A program made the translations under genes and the position numbers. A model generated the notes under the pieces. That model was not told where the DNA came from. It ran no database searches and worked only from the letters and a program-made list of their open reading frames with translations. A DNA stretch of 64,000 bases, from positions 10,287 through 74,286 of the forward strand of contig CAYXJR010000010.1 of the NCBI GenBank assembly GCA_964465145.1, written 5' to 3'. Positions 27,265 through 35,600 of the stretch are shown here, one piece after another. Each line of letters opens with the position of its first letter. The stretch's first letter is position 1. Source of the DNA: JAUVKA01 sp964465145 (GTDB taxonomy: Bacteria; Bacteroidota; Bacteroidia; Bacteroidales; UBA12481).

Positions 27265-28491
27265 TTATGGAATCTTCAAAATATTTCCCACTAACAAGAT
27301 AGGATTACTCTCTTCTGAAATCTTGTTAGATATCTCAAGCAATTTGGATCGATAAGGTTCTTTGAATTCCTCATCTTCCAGTGCTTTCTCTACTTGATCT
27401 AAAAGATCCAGAGCAGAATAAATGTAAAATAATACTCCATTGCTCTGCACATTGAACGCCCTTTCATGTGCATCAACTATGTGATGTGTTGGGTTTAAAT
27501 ACAGCAAGTTATGATATGACACCCGACCTTCCTCAGGATCAAAAATGTAGTTAGTATTTTCCCCATAGGATATAAAAGAGTTGTCCCTTTCGGCAGTTCC
27601 AGTTACAGTGAAAATATGAAAGAAGATTTTGTTACCTATTTCAAAATCCAAGTCAAAACTCATGTCTCCTTCTAAGCCTGATTCAGGCATATTCTTTCCA
27701 TAGTCGAAAATCAGGAAGGGGTACAATTGGTTCTTTATAGCCTTACTTAGAATCTCAGTTTTCCTGTTTTGGTACCAGATGTTCCTGCCATATGTTAATG
27801 CAGTATTTTCAACATACCTGTTGAACCAACCTTCAGGTGCATTACATTGATTCAGCAAAGCTCCTTGTTTATTTTGTTCGTAATAATAAAAAGGCTCAGC
27901 ACCCACATTAAAAGTACCTGATGGGATAATCATTAATGAATTTGCTCCGTTCAATAATACTTCAGAGCTCGTAATTGGAATTGCCTTCTTTATATCACCA
28001 ATATATTCGCCGGTAACCAAATCGAAACTGAGTAAATAATTATTTTTCTGCACATCAGACAGATAAAGGATTTGAGAATCCTCATCAACTGTCCATCCAA
28101 TTCTAAGGTATTCTTTAGGTCCAGCACCTCGTTTTGCCAGCGTTCGGATGAATTTGCCTTGTCGGTCAAATTGAAGAATTCCGTGTGCTCTGTGGTCCGT
28201 TTTTCTATCTTCATCAAAAAAAGTTATCACTTCCCCAATCCTTTGAATAATAGGTTTAATTGGGCCAGGTTTAATTTGCACTAAATCAATATCTTCGGAA
28301 TACCTGACGGCAGGATTTAAGTATAATTTATGGAGAGCGGTCCCGCCTCTGAAAGCCAGGTTTTCATTGAGGAAATCATCCGAGAATATTTCTATCAAAG
28401 TCCTGCTAATAATTAGGTCCTGTTCTACCTGTGCAAATTCTTTCCATGGTGCAAATTTTTGCCATTTAGCTATATAGGGTTTAGGGATCAT
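27265..28491 (-). CDS. Chimera: N-terminal third of AbiEii-type toxin fused in frame to a 6-bladed beta-propeller
   Basis: The 408 codons are open. Residues 1 to about 87 are a nucleotidyltransferase AbiEii/AbiGii start: LAFRGGTALHKLYLNP holds the GG-T/S motif and RYSEDIDLV the paired acidic residues. From about residue 88 the sequence becomes a 6-bladed propeller (GILQFDRQGKFIRTL, GAGPKEY, ending SNPILLVGNILKIP). The rest of AbiEii (about 200 residues) and the propeller's own signal peptide are missing. The propeller part begins close to the same point at which two other propeller genes here are broken. The fusion is unlikely to be an active toxin or an exported propeller. Confidence 0.75.
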   Translation of the reverse strand: MIPKPYIAKWQKFAPWKEFAQVEQDLIISRTLIEIFSDDFLNENLAFRGGTALHKLYLNPAVRYSEDIDLVQIKPGPIKPIIQRIGEVITFFDEDRKTDHRAHGILQFDRQGKFIRTLAKRGAGPKEYLRIGWTVDEDSQILYLSDVQKNNYLLSFDLVTGEYIGDIKKAIPITSSEVLLNGANSLMIIPSGTFNVGAEPFYYYEQNKQGALLNQCNAPEGWFNRYVENTALTYGRNIWYQNRKTEILSKAIKNQLYPFLIFDYGKNMPESGLEGDMSFDLDFEIGNKIFFHIFTVTGTAERDNSFISYGENTNYIFDPEEGRVSYHNLLYLNPTHHIVDAHERAFNVQSNGVLFYIYSALDLLDQVEKALEDEEFKEPYRSKLLEISNKISEESNPILLVGNILKIP

Positions 28492-29321
28492 AGGTCACTT
28501 TCCAATTTAATATTCACAACAACCTTCCATCTATTGCTCACAGCCCCCGGCTTTTGATTTGATTCCGGGCAAAGAAGAATCGGGAAATTTCTTGAATTAC
28601 TTAAATGCTCAAAAATTTGTTGGGCAAAATGAATTTCATTTGTTCCAAAATGTTCCAGAAGGTAGCCCAAACGCTGCAGATTGCTTTGTTTGGAGTACCA
28701 GATAAGAACTTCGGTTAAATCATTTTCTTCAATTTCTTCAGACAGTTCTTCCAGCGTTGGGAGTATTCGATTTAATCCGCCCAAGCTTGATTGGTAATTT
28801 ATTAAATCCAGCATGGTGAGTGCAGGACTTGAGATATGATATAAACCGGCATCCGATTTCCTGGTTTGAATATTGTTTTTGGGCCATTGAGATGAAGTTA
28901 TAAAGCGAATATTGATAGACGTTTTTTTTATGTCGATTAGTTTTGGTCTTTCTATTATTATATAGTCACGATGAACTTGCTGGTGGCTTGCCCCGTGTGT
29001 TTTAGCAGCTGTATATAGTCCAATATAGTACTTGCGGTTCAGATATTTAAAGAGTTTTTCTGAGTATAACTGAATTGGCAGTTTCTCAAAAGAAAAATAG
29101 CGGGGTGTCATAATTATGTAAAACCCCTTTCTAAGATTAAAAATTTCCTTTTTCTCAATAAGGCGGGACAGTTCACTCCTGATTGAGACATCATTTTTAC
29201 CTGTTTTTTCTTTTATTTCCTGCAAAGAAAAAGAGTATTCTTCCCAGGATAGAAGCTGTTTTATGTATTCTGCTACTGTCAATCTTAGTAATTTTTCGAG
29301 CAAGTTACTGATTTTCGGCAA
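28488..29321 (-). CDS. AbiEi-type antitoxin of a type IV toxin-antitoxin pair
   Basis: The 277-residue protein has an N-terminal winged-helix part (about 15-70; SLQEIKEKTGKNDVSIRSEL, RKGFYII) followed by the AbiEi C-terminal region (YYIGLYTAAKTHGASHQQ, ISSPALTMLDLI). AbiEi proteins repress their own operon and counter the nucleotidyltransferase AbiEii. The likely start is TTG at 29321, since no ATG occurs in frame before residue 71. It overlaps the start of the chimeric AbiEii gene by four bases. An imperfect AATATTTC/GAAAATATT inverted repeat upstream (about 29355-29380) could be its operator. Confidence 0.8.
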   Translation of the reverse strand: MPKISNLLEKLLRLTVAEYIKQLLSWEEYSFSLQEIKEKTGKNDVSIRSELSRLIEKKEIFNLRKGFYIIMTPRYFSFEKLPIQLYSEKLFKYLNRKYYIGLYTAAKTHGASHQQVHRDYIIIERPKLIDIKKTSINIRFITSSQWPKNNIQTRKSDAGLYHISSPALTMLDLINYQSSLGGLNRILPTLEELSEEIEENDLTEVLIWYSKQSNLQRLGYLLEHFGTNEIHFAQQIFEHLSNSRNFPILLCPESNQKPGAVSNRWKVVVNIKLESDL

Positions 29322-29387
29322 TATTATAGAATTTTTCCTAAAATAATATTTTCACATTGAAATATTCTATGAAATATTGCTTACAAA

Positions 29388-29512
29388 TCAAAACCTATAT
29401 CCCATGGAAACTTGCCAGGTATCTTGAAAAGGATGGTTTGGATAAGTTGGAATAATATATGAAGCAGCCAGGTGAAAATTCTGGAATTCATATCCATATT
29501 CAATAAAAGGAT
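29388..29512 (-). pseudogene. C-terminal fragment of an outer-membrane beta-barrel protein
   Basis: An open stretch without start codon reads NDPFIEYGYEFQNFHLAASY, then DTWQVSMGYRF and a stop. Alternating aromatic strands ending in a terminal Phe are typical of the last strands of outer-membrane barrels. It overlaps the 3' end of the DUF4249-like gene in another frame, so a deletion probably joined the two. The family cannot be named from 40 residues. Confidence 0.45.
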
Positions 29513-29515
29513 CGT

Positions 29516-30529
29516 TTAGGAAGATCCTGTCCATTGAGAAATCCGCAGTTTTCTCAATTTATTTTCGTTGATAAGGCCTTTCCTGGTTTCATAATCAAAA
29601 CTCATAGAATCTTTAATGAAAAGGGTGGTGGTAGCCATGATACCCAGGCCATTGGTAATATTGGTATATCCCTGGGAGTTATAATCCGTATAACCGTTGA
29701 GAAATTTCATGTATTCCACCATGGGAGCATCTCCTCCCACAACCTTCATATTAACTATTCCAAGATATCTTCTTATTACGGCAGGATCATCTTCAATCTG
29801 AAGAAGAACTTCCCTTATAAATTCATCGTAGGTAATATTAATTTGACGGTACCGATTGAAGAACGATTCGTTAGTCTGTGAATTTTGAATATGGACCCAT
29901 TTTGAACGGTAACCTGATTCAAGTTCCTCAATGATTTCAAATGTAGCATCGAACTCACTCCAGGGATGTCCTTGAGCCCAGATAAACAGCAAGGGGGTAG
30001 AAGGAGTGAGGTAAAGGTAGGTCTGGTAATAAAGGGGTGTGACAATATCAAGTGAGTCAATACGCTTAATCTGGCATCCGGCATCTTCATAGCCTGGAAT
30101 AGAGACTCTTACAGAAATACTATCAATACCATAAGTCTTGGCCAGCAGGGGGTGGGCAGGCGTATCCAGGATAACCCTGTGAAACTCAAAATATTCCTGC
30201 TCAGGATATAAAAAGAGTCCTGAATCCTTGTTGTTGGCATGGACCCGTTCAGCATTTATCACTATCCATTTTCTGGTAAAATGCTCCTTTAACCTGACCT
30301 CAACTTCTATATTTTTCCAATACAATGAGTCATGCATAAAACCAAATTCAGCCGGGCTTTTTTCTGCACCGAAGGATTTGGTTACAAGAATACGGTGTGT
30401 GGTATCGTGGTCATCAAAAATTGCATAAATGATTGGTACCGGCCTGCCTGGCATATAGAAAACCGGATCAGTTTCACAGGCTCCAATTAAGAATGAAATT
30501 AGCAGAATAATTATACCGGTTCTTTTCAT
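29516..30529 (-). CDS. DUF4249-like lipoprotein
   Basis: The 337-residue protein has lipobox IGAC (Cys18) and the family opening PGRPVPIIYAIFDD...THRILVTKSF. The NITNGLGIMATTTL segment near the C-terminus is also found in the other three paralogues. It starts two bases after the stop of the broken FISUMP-type gene, so it is the second gene of that transcript. The last residues (QWTGSS) do not resemble the ends of the paralogues, and a barrel-protein fragment begins at once. The true C-terminus may therefore have been lost. Confidence 0.65.
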   Translation of the reverse strand: MKRTGIIILLISFLIGACETDPVFYMPGRPVPIIYAIFDDHDTTHRILVTKSFGAEKSPAEFGFMHDSLYWKNIEVEVRLKEHFTRKWIVINAERVHANNKDSGLFLYPEQEYFEFHRVILDTPAHPLLAKTYGIDSISVRVSIPGYEDAGCQIKRIDSLDIVTPLYYQTYLYLTPSTPLLFIWAQGHPWSEFDATFEIIEELESGYRSKWVHIQNSQTNESFFNRYRQINITYDEFIREVLLQIEDDPAVIRRYLGIVNMKVVGGDAPMVEYMKFLNGYTDYNSQGYTNITNGLGIMATTTLFIKDSMSFDYETRKGLINENKLRKLRISQWTGSS

Positions 30530-30531
30530 TA

Positions 30532-32034
30532 CTATTTATTTCTCATACACCGGACCGAGAACCCAGTCTTAATTGGACTGTTCCGAATCCAAACGCTTGG
30601 ATTTGCGGAATAAAGGGAACTATTCCAGGCGATGGTTGAGGCATAAAGTTCTGATGTATAAAAATTTGCTTCACTACCAAAGCCGCTAAATTTCCCCTTA
30701 TCATCCAGTTTTCCACCCGGCATGGCAGAAAAGCCACTCGAATTTCTTGCATTTGAGTCATTTAGCCAACCGGAGGAGGTCCTCATCTTATGGGAAGGCT
30801 CTGGCCATAACTCATGTACCAATCTGTACCATTCTCCCTTGTCTGGTAGGTGCCACCCTAATGGACAACTTCTTTTTGCTGCTTGCCAATTATACAATAC
30901 GCCGTAGTTCCTGTATTTCTCCAATCCTTTGGCTTCTGCTGTATCAGTGCCGAGATAACCATAAACATAATAGTAAGGTTTAGTATCCGACATCTCAGAA
31001 GGTGGATTAACTTCCGGTAAGTAGGCCAGATTGATCACCATCCAGGTCTGGTCTCCTATTGTTCTATAAGGATATTCCTGACCATCACGAATATCCACCA
31101 ATGAGCCTCTCAGTGATATTTTCTCCATAACAAAATCGATTCTTTGCTCTATCTCTGAGAAAATAATTTCCTCCCTCAACTCAATATATTTGTAATCCTC
31201 GTTAATAGCTTTCCTTACAATGACTTCTCTTTCGCCATGCGGTACATATAAAATCCTGAATTGACCATTATCATCAGTAAAAGCTTTTAATCTGCTTTCA
31301 ATCCCATTCGGGTTTATCACAACTACCTCTGCATTTTAGATGGGAAGGTTTTCCTGATCCGTAATCTTGCCTGAGACTTTAGATGAATTGACCACAGACA
31401 ACATTTCAAAATCGAAATGTAGAATTTCATTAGGTGGTATCGCAACAACTGTTTCTTTTGGGCCAAAATCTTTTTTACTTGCGACTAAAGTGTCATTACG
31501 TGACACTAAGCCTGAAATAGAATATTCACCATTACTATCAGTATAGGTTTCTAAATTAGCGATCACGATCCTGACTCCATCAATAGGAATCTTACTATTT
31601 GAAAAGAAAACAGTTCCCAGTATACCTCCCAAGACAGGTTCTGTCAATCCGATAATAAGTTCTTTAGAGATTTCAAATTCCCCATCTGTAACACTTGCAA
31701 TTAGAGTGTATGTATTGCCCTCCCCATCGGCTGGTGATCTCCAATCCACCTCTTTCGTATTAACCGGGGTAAGAAACTCTCCACCAGTGGAGGTCCACAT
31801 GTATTCCAAAGCATCACCATCCTCATCTGAAGCTTCAACTGAAAAAGTATAAATAGTACCAGCGCTGGTGCTTATTGGATCCTGCATAATTTCTGAGGTA
31901 ATAGGAGCATGATTTTTTTCGCAGGAGATGCATACTAAGATTATCGCCAAGAAAGGATAAATTAGAGACAATGGACTTCTTGTGAGAAGATACTCCCAAA
32001 TAGCAATAACCGCTGCTGGTTTTGTTTTTGACAA
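30532..32034 (-). pseudogene. CarboxypepD_reg/FISUMP lipoprotein gene interrupted by an in-frame stop
   Basis: The two open parts (31336-32034 and 30532-31320) are in the same frame. They are separated by a single TAA in ENLPI-stop-NAEVVVINPNG, where the intact paralogue at 37390-38853 has QAIRNAQVLILNPN. Order of parts: lipobox CISC, an Ig/PKD-like domain with EASDEDGDALEYMW, two CarboxypepD-like sandwiches, then a FISUMP domain (IGDQTWMVINL, YGVLYNW, CPLGWHLPDKGEW, SVRCMRNK). The 5' end is also unclear: ATG at 32039 is in another frame, and TTG at 32034 is the only early start. One base change would restore most of the gene, so the break is recent or read through. Confidence 0.75.
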
Positions 32035-32050
32035 AACATAAAGATATAGG

Positions 32051-32157
32051 TCGGGGGAACACCTATAAAAGTAAGATTATTTTTAAGAAGACAATACTTC
32101 CTTTCAAAATAAAGCTTGAGGCTTAAGTATGAGTATAAGTAATAAGTTTTAGGGTTA
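32051..32157 (-). promoter_or_regulatory. Promoter block with C-rich start, duplicate of 11919-12021
   Basis: The minus strand has TACTTTTA (32066-32073), TAGGT, and GTTCCCCC (32053-32060). The upstream block is about 90% identical by eye to 11919-12021. It includes a GGAAGTATTGTCTTC stretch and short AGTATG/AGTATA/AGTAAT repeats. It serves the interrupted FISUMP gene and the DUF4249-like gene behind it. Confidence 0.7.
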
Positions 32158-32163
32158 AAAGTT

Positions 32164-32255
32164 ATCCAATATCCAACATCCAACTTTCGATATCTGTCAT
32201 CTGTCATCTTAAATCCGGTACCACCACTCACGACTCACAATCTCCGCTCACAACT
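32164..32255. repeat. Heptamer repeat stretch
   Basis: The units are ATCCAAT, ATCCAAC, ATCCAAC, TTTCGAT, ATCTGTC, ATCTGTC (32164-32205). After 20 bases come ACTCACG, ACTCACA, ATCTCCG, CTCACAA. The period is seven. The last units reach into the final codons of the gene ending at 32248. Confidence 0.6.
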
Positions 32256-33558
32256 GATACCGATATAGCCTTGAATAATATGGATACGTTTTCTCAGGAT
32301 AAAGAAAATAGACGGCATTGTTACTAATCGTTATTCCTGTCATTCCAGGAAAGTCTGGTAAAGGTACATCTTCAAGGATTTTGCCAGCATCTGTGTCAAG
32401 ATAACTGAGTACCCATCCGGTATTTTTTCTTTCAAGACAGAATACCTGATCGGTACCCGGGTCATATAAATACTCTAATGATTTATAATCAGTTCCTTTC
32501 ATAACCTTACGATCCACATGGAAAGAAATGGATTTTGAGTCGACAAAGGTTCCGTCTGTAGCATAAACAAGTAATGAATCTTTGTATAGATTCAGAATGT
32601 ACAGATTTTCTCTAGTGTGAAATAGGGGAACGCTAATACGTCGGTAAACCTGAGAACTCTTGTTTTGATTGCGGCGCATTAATGCAAGTTGTATCCTCAA
32701 TCTTTCAATGAAATTTTCCTCCATTGACATGATTGCCAAAATTACGCTGCCTGCATGTCCGTAAACGTACTCGTATTCCTGAATTTCTTCCATTGTTGTA
32801 TCTCTAATGCAGGTAAGAAATCTAGGCATAGAATCGCTCAACGAATAATAGTAGGTATGTAATCCTTCCTGTCTTGGAAGGTAATCTTGATATAAGAGTT
32901 TACCTGCAAAAAATCCTTTGATCGGGTAAAATATTCTTTTGAATTCAGGCTTAGATAATCCATCAACAAAACCAATGGTATCAGGTGTGCCATAAATCTG
33001 AAAAACTGAATCCTCAAAAAACAAATGAACATTTCCAAAAACATCCCTGTAAAGCTTTTCCGGCTTTTTAACAGGGATAGAAAGTAAGGTATCCCCAAAA
33101 AGGTTCGCCATCCATAATCGACCATTCTTTGGACGATTGTTGATGTATCCCAGCATCCAAAGGTGTGTAGAATCAATAGCGAAATCCTGCAAAGAAAAAT
33201 CATCATTCTCAGTTAAGATCCTCATCCTCTCAGCAGTGATTTGTACTTCCTCTATATTGCTGATCATCTTCTGAATTCTGATCACAAGCATTCCTTCCGG
33301 CCACTGCTCTAAAGTAATGTCTGATTGTCCGTAGGATACATGAGTAATGCTCAGGGTAACTGGCATCTTGTCAACCTCTATCGAGAATTGTCCCAAAGAG
33401 TCAGAGATAACGGCCGAAACATTGGCCAGCAAAATATATGCATCAGGGACCGGTCTGCCAGATTCCTCATCAATAATAACTCCAGAAAGCTTGTTTTGGG
33501 AATAACCTCCCAGGCCGACTAAAAACACCATAACAACCAAAAGAATTTTGGATTGCAT
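32248..33558 (-). CDS. Exported CarboxypepD_reg domain plus beta-propeller-like protein
   Basis: The 436-residue protein has a signal peptide (1-20, GGYSQ), a CarboxypepD_reg domain (about 21-115; LSGVIIDEESGRPVPDAY, LGQFSIEV) and a propeller-like region ending NNAVYFLYPEKTYPYY and LYRYQL. It is most similar in window to the gene at 34037 (both have FAIDS/FEFDN...WMLGYINNRP or WLIGMVNNRP). The two lie head to head with separate C-rich promoters. The family role is unknown, probably cell-surface. Confidence 0.8.
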   Translation of the reverse strand: MQSKILLVVMVFLVGLGGYSQNKLSGVIIDEESGRPVPDAYILLANVSAVISDSLGQFSIEVDKMPVTLSITHVSYGQSDITLEQWPEGMLVIRIQKMISNIEEVQITAERMRILTENDDFSLQDFAIDSTHLWMLGYINNRPKNGRLWMANLFGDTLLSIPVKKPEKLYRDVFGNVHLFFEDSVFQIYGTPDTIGFVDGLSKPEFKRIFYPIKGFFAGKLLYQDYLPRQEGLHTYYYSLSDSMPRFLTCIRDTTMEEIQEYEYVYGHAGSVILAIMSMEENFIERLRIQLALMRRNQNKSSQVYRRISVPLFHTRENLYILNLYKDSLLVYATDGTFVDSKSISFHVDRKVMKGTDYKSLEYLYDPGTDQVFCLERKNTGWVLSYLDTDAGKILEDVPLPDFPGMTGITISNNAVYFLYPEKTYPYYSRLYRYQL

Positions 33559-33575
33559 ATTTTAATAGATAAGTT

Positions 33576-33594
33576 GGAGGGACAGCTAAAGGTA
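33576..33594 (-). promoter_or_regulatory. Promoter with C-rich start element
   Basis: The minus strand has TTG, 20 bases, TACCTTTA (33587-33594), GCT, GTCCCTCC (33576-33583). The ATG of the 436-residue gene lies 17 bases further. It is one of the clearest copies of the module. Confidence 0.7.
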
Positions 33595-33665
33595 ATACAA
33601 TCAACCTATAAATGCAAGTGTGATTCAAGTGATTCCGTAGCCCCTGGCCTTGTTGAGCTTGCGAA

Positions 33666-33692
33666 ATCCCGATAGCGTCAGCGTATCGGGAT
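33666..33692. repeat. Intergenic palindrome ATCCCGATA...TATCGGGAT
   Basis: Nine-base arms with a nine-base centre form a strong hairpin, between two divergent genes. Palindromes with this ATCCCGATA core are common between genes in Bacteroidota. Its function is unknown. Confidence 0.55.
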
Positions 33693-33801
33693 GCCTGGGG
33701 TTTGTGATTCAAGGTGAGGGATGAGGCATATATTTCATTGATTAGTGGTTATTCGGTTCTAATTCATAAGCCATAACTGCTTTAGCCAGTACTCAAATAT
33801 A

Positions 33802-33987
33802 CTAATTCAGTTCTGCAATATGAAGACTGGTATCAAAATGTTTCCCATCCTTATCAGGCTTGCTCACAACATCTATCAAATAGTTATTATATATGTAATC
33901 AACCATAAAATCTTTATTACTCTTATCCTTGAAAACAAATCTACTGTCCTTAGAAAGATCTGTTAATTTTCCTGATTTTTTCTGCCT
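33802..33987 (-). pseudogene. Possible C-terminal gene fragment, family unknown
   Basis: Sixty-one codons without an ATG start read KSGKLTDLSKDSRFVF, then DKSNKDFMVDYIYNNYLI, then DVVSKPDKDGKHF, ending LHIAELN and TAG. The composition looks protein-like and there is a long open frame in otherwise AT-rich intergenic DNA. Its 5' end runs into the promoter of the divergent gene at 34037. I do not recognise the family. Confidence 0.35.
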
Positions 33988-33999
33988 CTAAAAAATCCT

Positions 34000-34018
34000 T
34001 ATATTTGTTTGTCCCCCC
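34000..34018 (+). promoter_or_regulatory. Promoter with C-rich start element
   Basis: TATATTTG (34000-34007), TTT, GTCCCCCC (34011-34018). The ATG follows 18 bases later. No clear TTTG at -33 was found for this copy. Confidence 0.65.
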
Positions 34019-34036
34019 TCATAAATAAACATTAGA

Positions 34037-35320
34037 ATGAAAACCTCGATAATCGTCATCCTGGCCTTTTCCATTTTGGCAGGTTTTCAAAATCAAGCTC
34101 AGGAACAAACACTTAAGGGTCAAATTATTGATCAAGATACACAGGAGGGAATTAGTGGGGCCACTGTCACGATTTCAACCAAGATTGGTACGATTTCAGA
34201 CTCTATTGGTTATTTTTCAATCCCGGTTCGAAAATACCCTGTTGAAATTACAATTTCTCATCTTTCATATGGTGTCCAAAGCTTTACGATCAATTTCCAA
34301 TCAGAGATTAAACTTGTGTTTAGGCTGTCAATGGCAAGAACCAATATTCCTGAAATCCTTGTTTCTGGAAAGAAACTTCAGATTCTTACAAAAGGTGCAG
34401 ATTATTCTGTATCCGAATTTGAATTTGATAATAAATATATGTGGCTTATAGGAATGGTCAACAATAGGCCGAATAAAGCCCGACTTTTTTTAGCTAACCT
34501 AATCGGAGACACACTCCACTCGGTACCAATCGAATTACCTGCTTCACTGATAAAAGACATCTTTGGGGATGTCCATTTGGAGACGGTTGATTCTATATTT
34601 CAGTTGTTTGGATCAAAAGACAGCATTCAAATTCTCCATGGAGAAAAGAGTGATGTTTTCTTTCAAATTATGGGAAGTTTTCAGGCAACCTTAGGGCCAG
34701 GCTTAGTGTATCATCAATCAAACACTTATCAAAGGGAAAGCCGTGTTTATTATATTGACTCAACTATGAGCAGGCCAGAGCCGATCCTGGTGATTGAAGA
34801 TCTCCCGGATGACCAGAGTTGGTTACCTGATGGATTAAAACAATTGGGACGATATTTTGGCCCAAGAACCGTTCAGCAAATACTCGACCAACAAAAAGGC
34901 TATTTCAGAGGAATCCGGGATGAATCCATTTTCAAACTGAAAGACAGCCTTTATGTTATCGACTTAAATAATGACAAGTTGCATGTCATAGGCCCAGACT
35001 GTAGAGTTATTCGTTCAGTCCCGATAAGCTTCCATCACCAACCAAACCCTACAATTACCAACCTGTTTTTGAACTATAATGATCTAATTACTGATCCTTT
35101 GAACCACAAGGTTTATGTGACTTATCATAAAAATAACAATTGGAGATTTGTACCACTTAATACTCAATTAGGCGAAACAGAAGCTGAACTGCCAATTCCA
35201 AAATATAATGCCATGAACAACATCCGCATTCATGGTGGAGCATTATACTTCACCTACCCCGAAAAATTATTTCCATATTTTCAACGGGTTTATAGGATGT
35301 TGATACCTATAGAAGGGTGA
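34037..35320 (+). CDS. Exported CarboxypepD_reg domain plus beta-propeller-like protein
   Basis: The 427-residue protein is the fourth full-length member in the window. It has a signal peptide (1-22, QNQAQ), a CarboxypepD_reg domain (LKGQIIDQDTQEGISG, GYFSIPV), then a propeller-like region ending with GGALYFTYPEKLFPYF and VYRML. It is divergent from its nearest relative at 32248-33558, pointing to a local inverted duplication followed by divergence. A tail-only copy of the family follows it on the opposite strand. Confidence 0.8.
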   Translation: MKTSIIVILAFSILAGFQNQAQEQTLKGQIIDQDTQEGISGATVTISTKIGTISDSIGYFSIPVRKYPVEITISHLSYGVQSFTINFQSEIKLVFRLSMARTNIPEILVSGKKLQILTKGADYSVSEFEFDNKYMWLIGMVNNRPNKARLFLANLIGDTLHSVPIELPASLIKDIFGDVHLETVDSIFQLFGSKDSIQILHGEKSDVFFQIMGSFQATLGPGLVYHQSNTYQRESRVYYIDSTMSRPEPILVIEDLPDDQSWLPDGLKQLGRYFGPRTVQQILDQQKGYFRGIRDESIFKLKDSLYVIDLNNDKLHVIGPDCRVIRSVPISFHHQPNPTITNLFLNYNDLITDPLNHKVYVTYHKNNNWRFVPLNTQLGETEAELPIPKYNAMNNIRIHGGALYFTYPEKLFPYFQRVYRMLIPIEG

Positions 35321-35322
35321 GA

Positions 35323-35550
35323 TTAGTTCATCCTATATAAACTCCTCACAGTCTCACCTAACCTCGGCTGATATGTAAACCAGATCACTCCATCACGGAT
35401 CTTGATGTTTTCTATAAATGGAAAACTTGGTGTTTCCAGTGTGCTGGTTATTTCGCCAGTATAGGGGTCGAATTCACCCAACAGAACTTTGCTCCCTTTA
35501 TAATGGACCCAGTAGAGGTTCAGGGTAATTGTTAAACTGTTCACCCTCAC
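35323..35550 (-). pseudogene. C-terminal fragment of a CarboxypepD_reg/propeller gene
   Basis: The 75 codons contain KVLLGEFDPYTGEI, then NIKIRDGVIWFTYQP, and end RSLYRMN. This matches the C-terminal 60-70 residues of the four full-length genes. The signal peptide, sandwich and most of the propeller are missing. It lies tail to tail with the full gene at 34037, with three bases between stops. No C-rich promoter is present upstream. Confidence 0.6.
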
Positions 35551-35600
35551 GACATCGTCTCAATAAAAACTTATTAGCAACAAGAGTCAATATTTTGATG

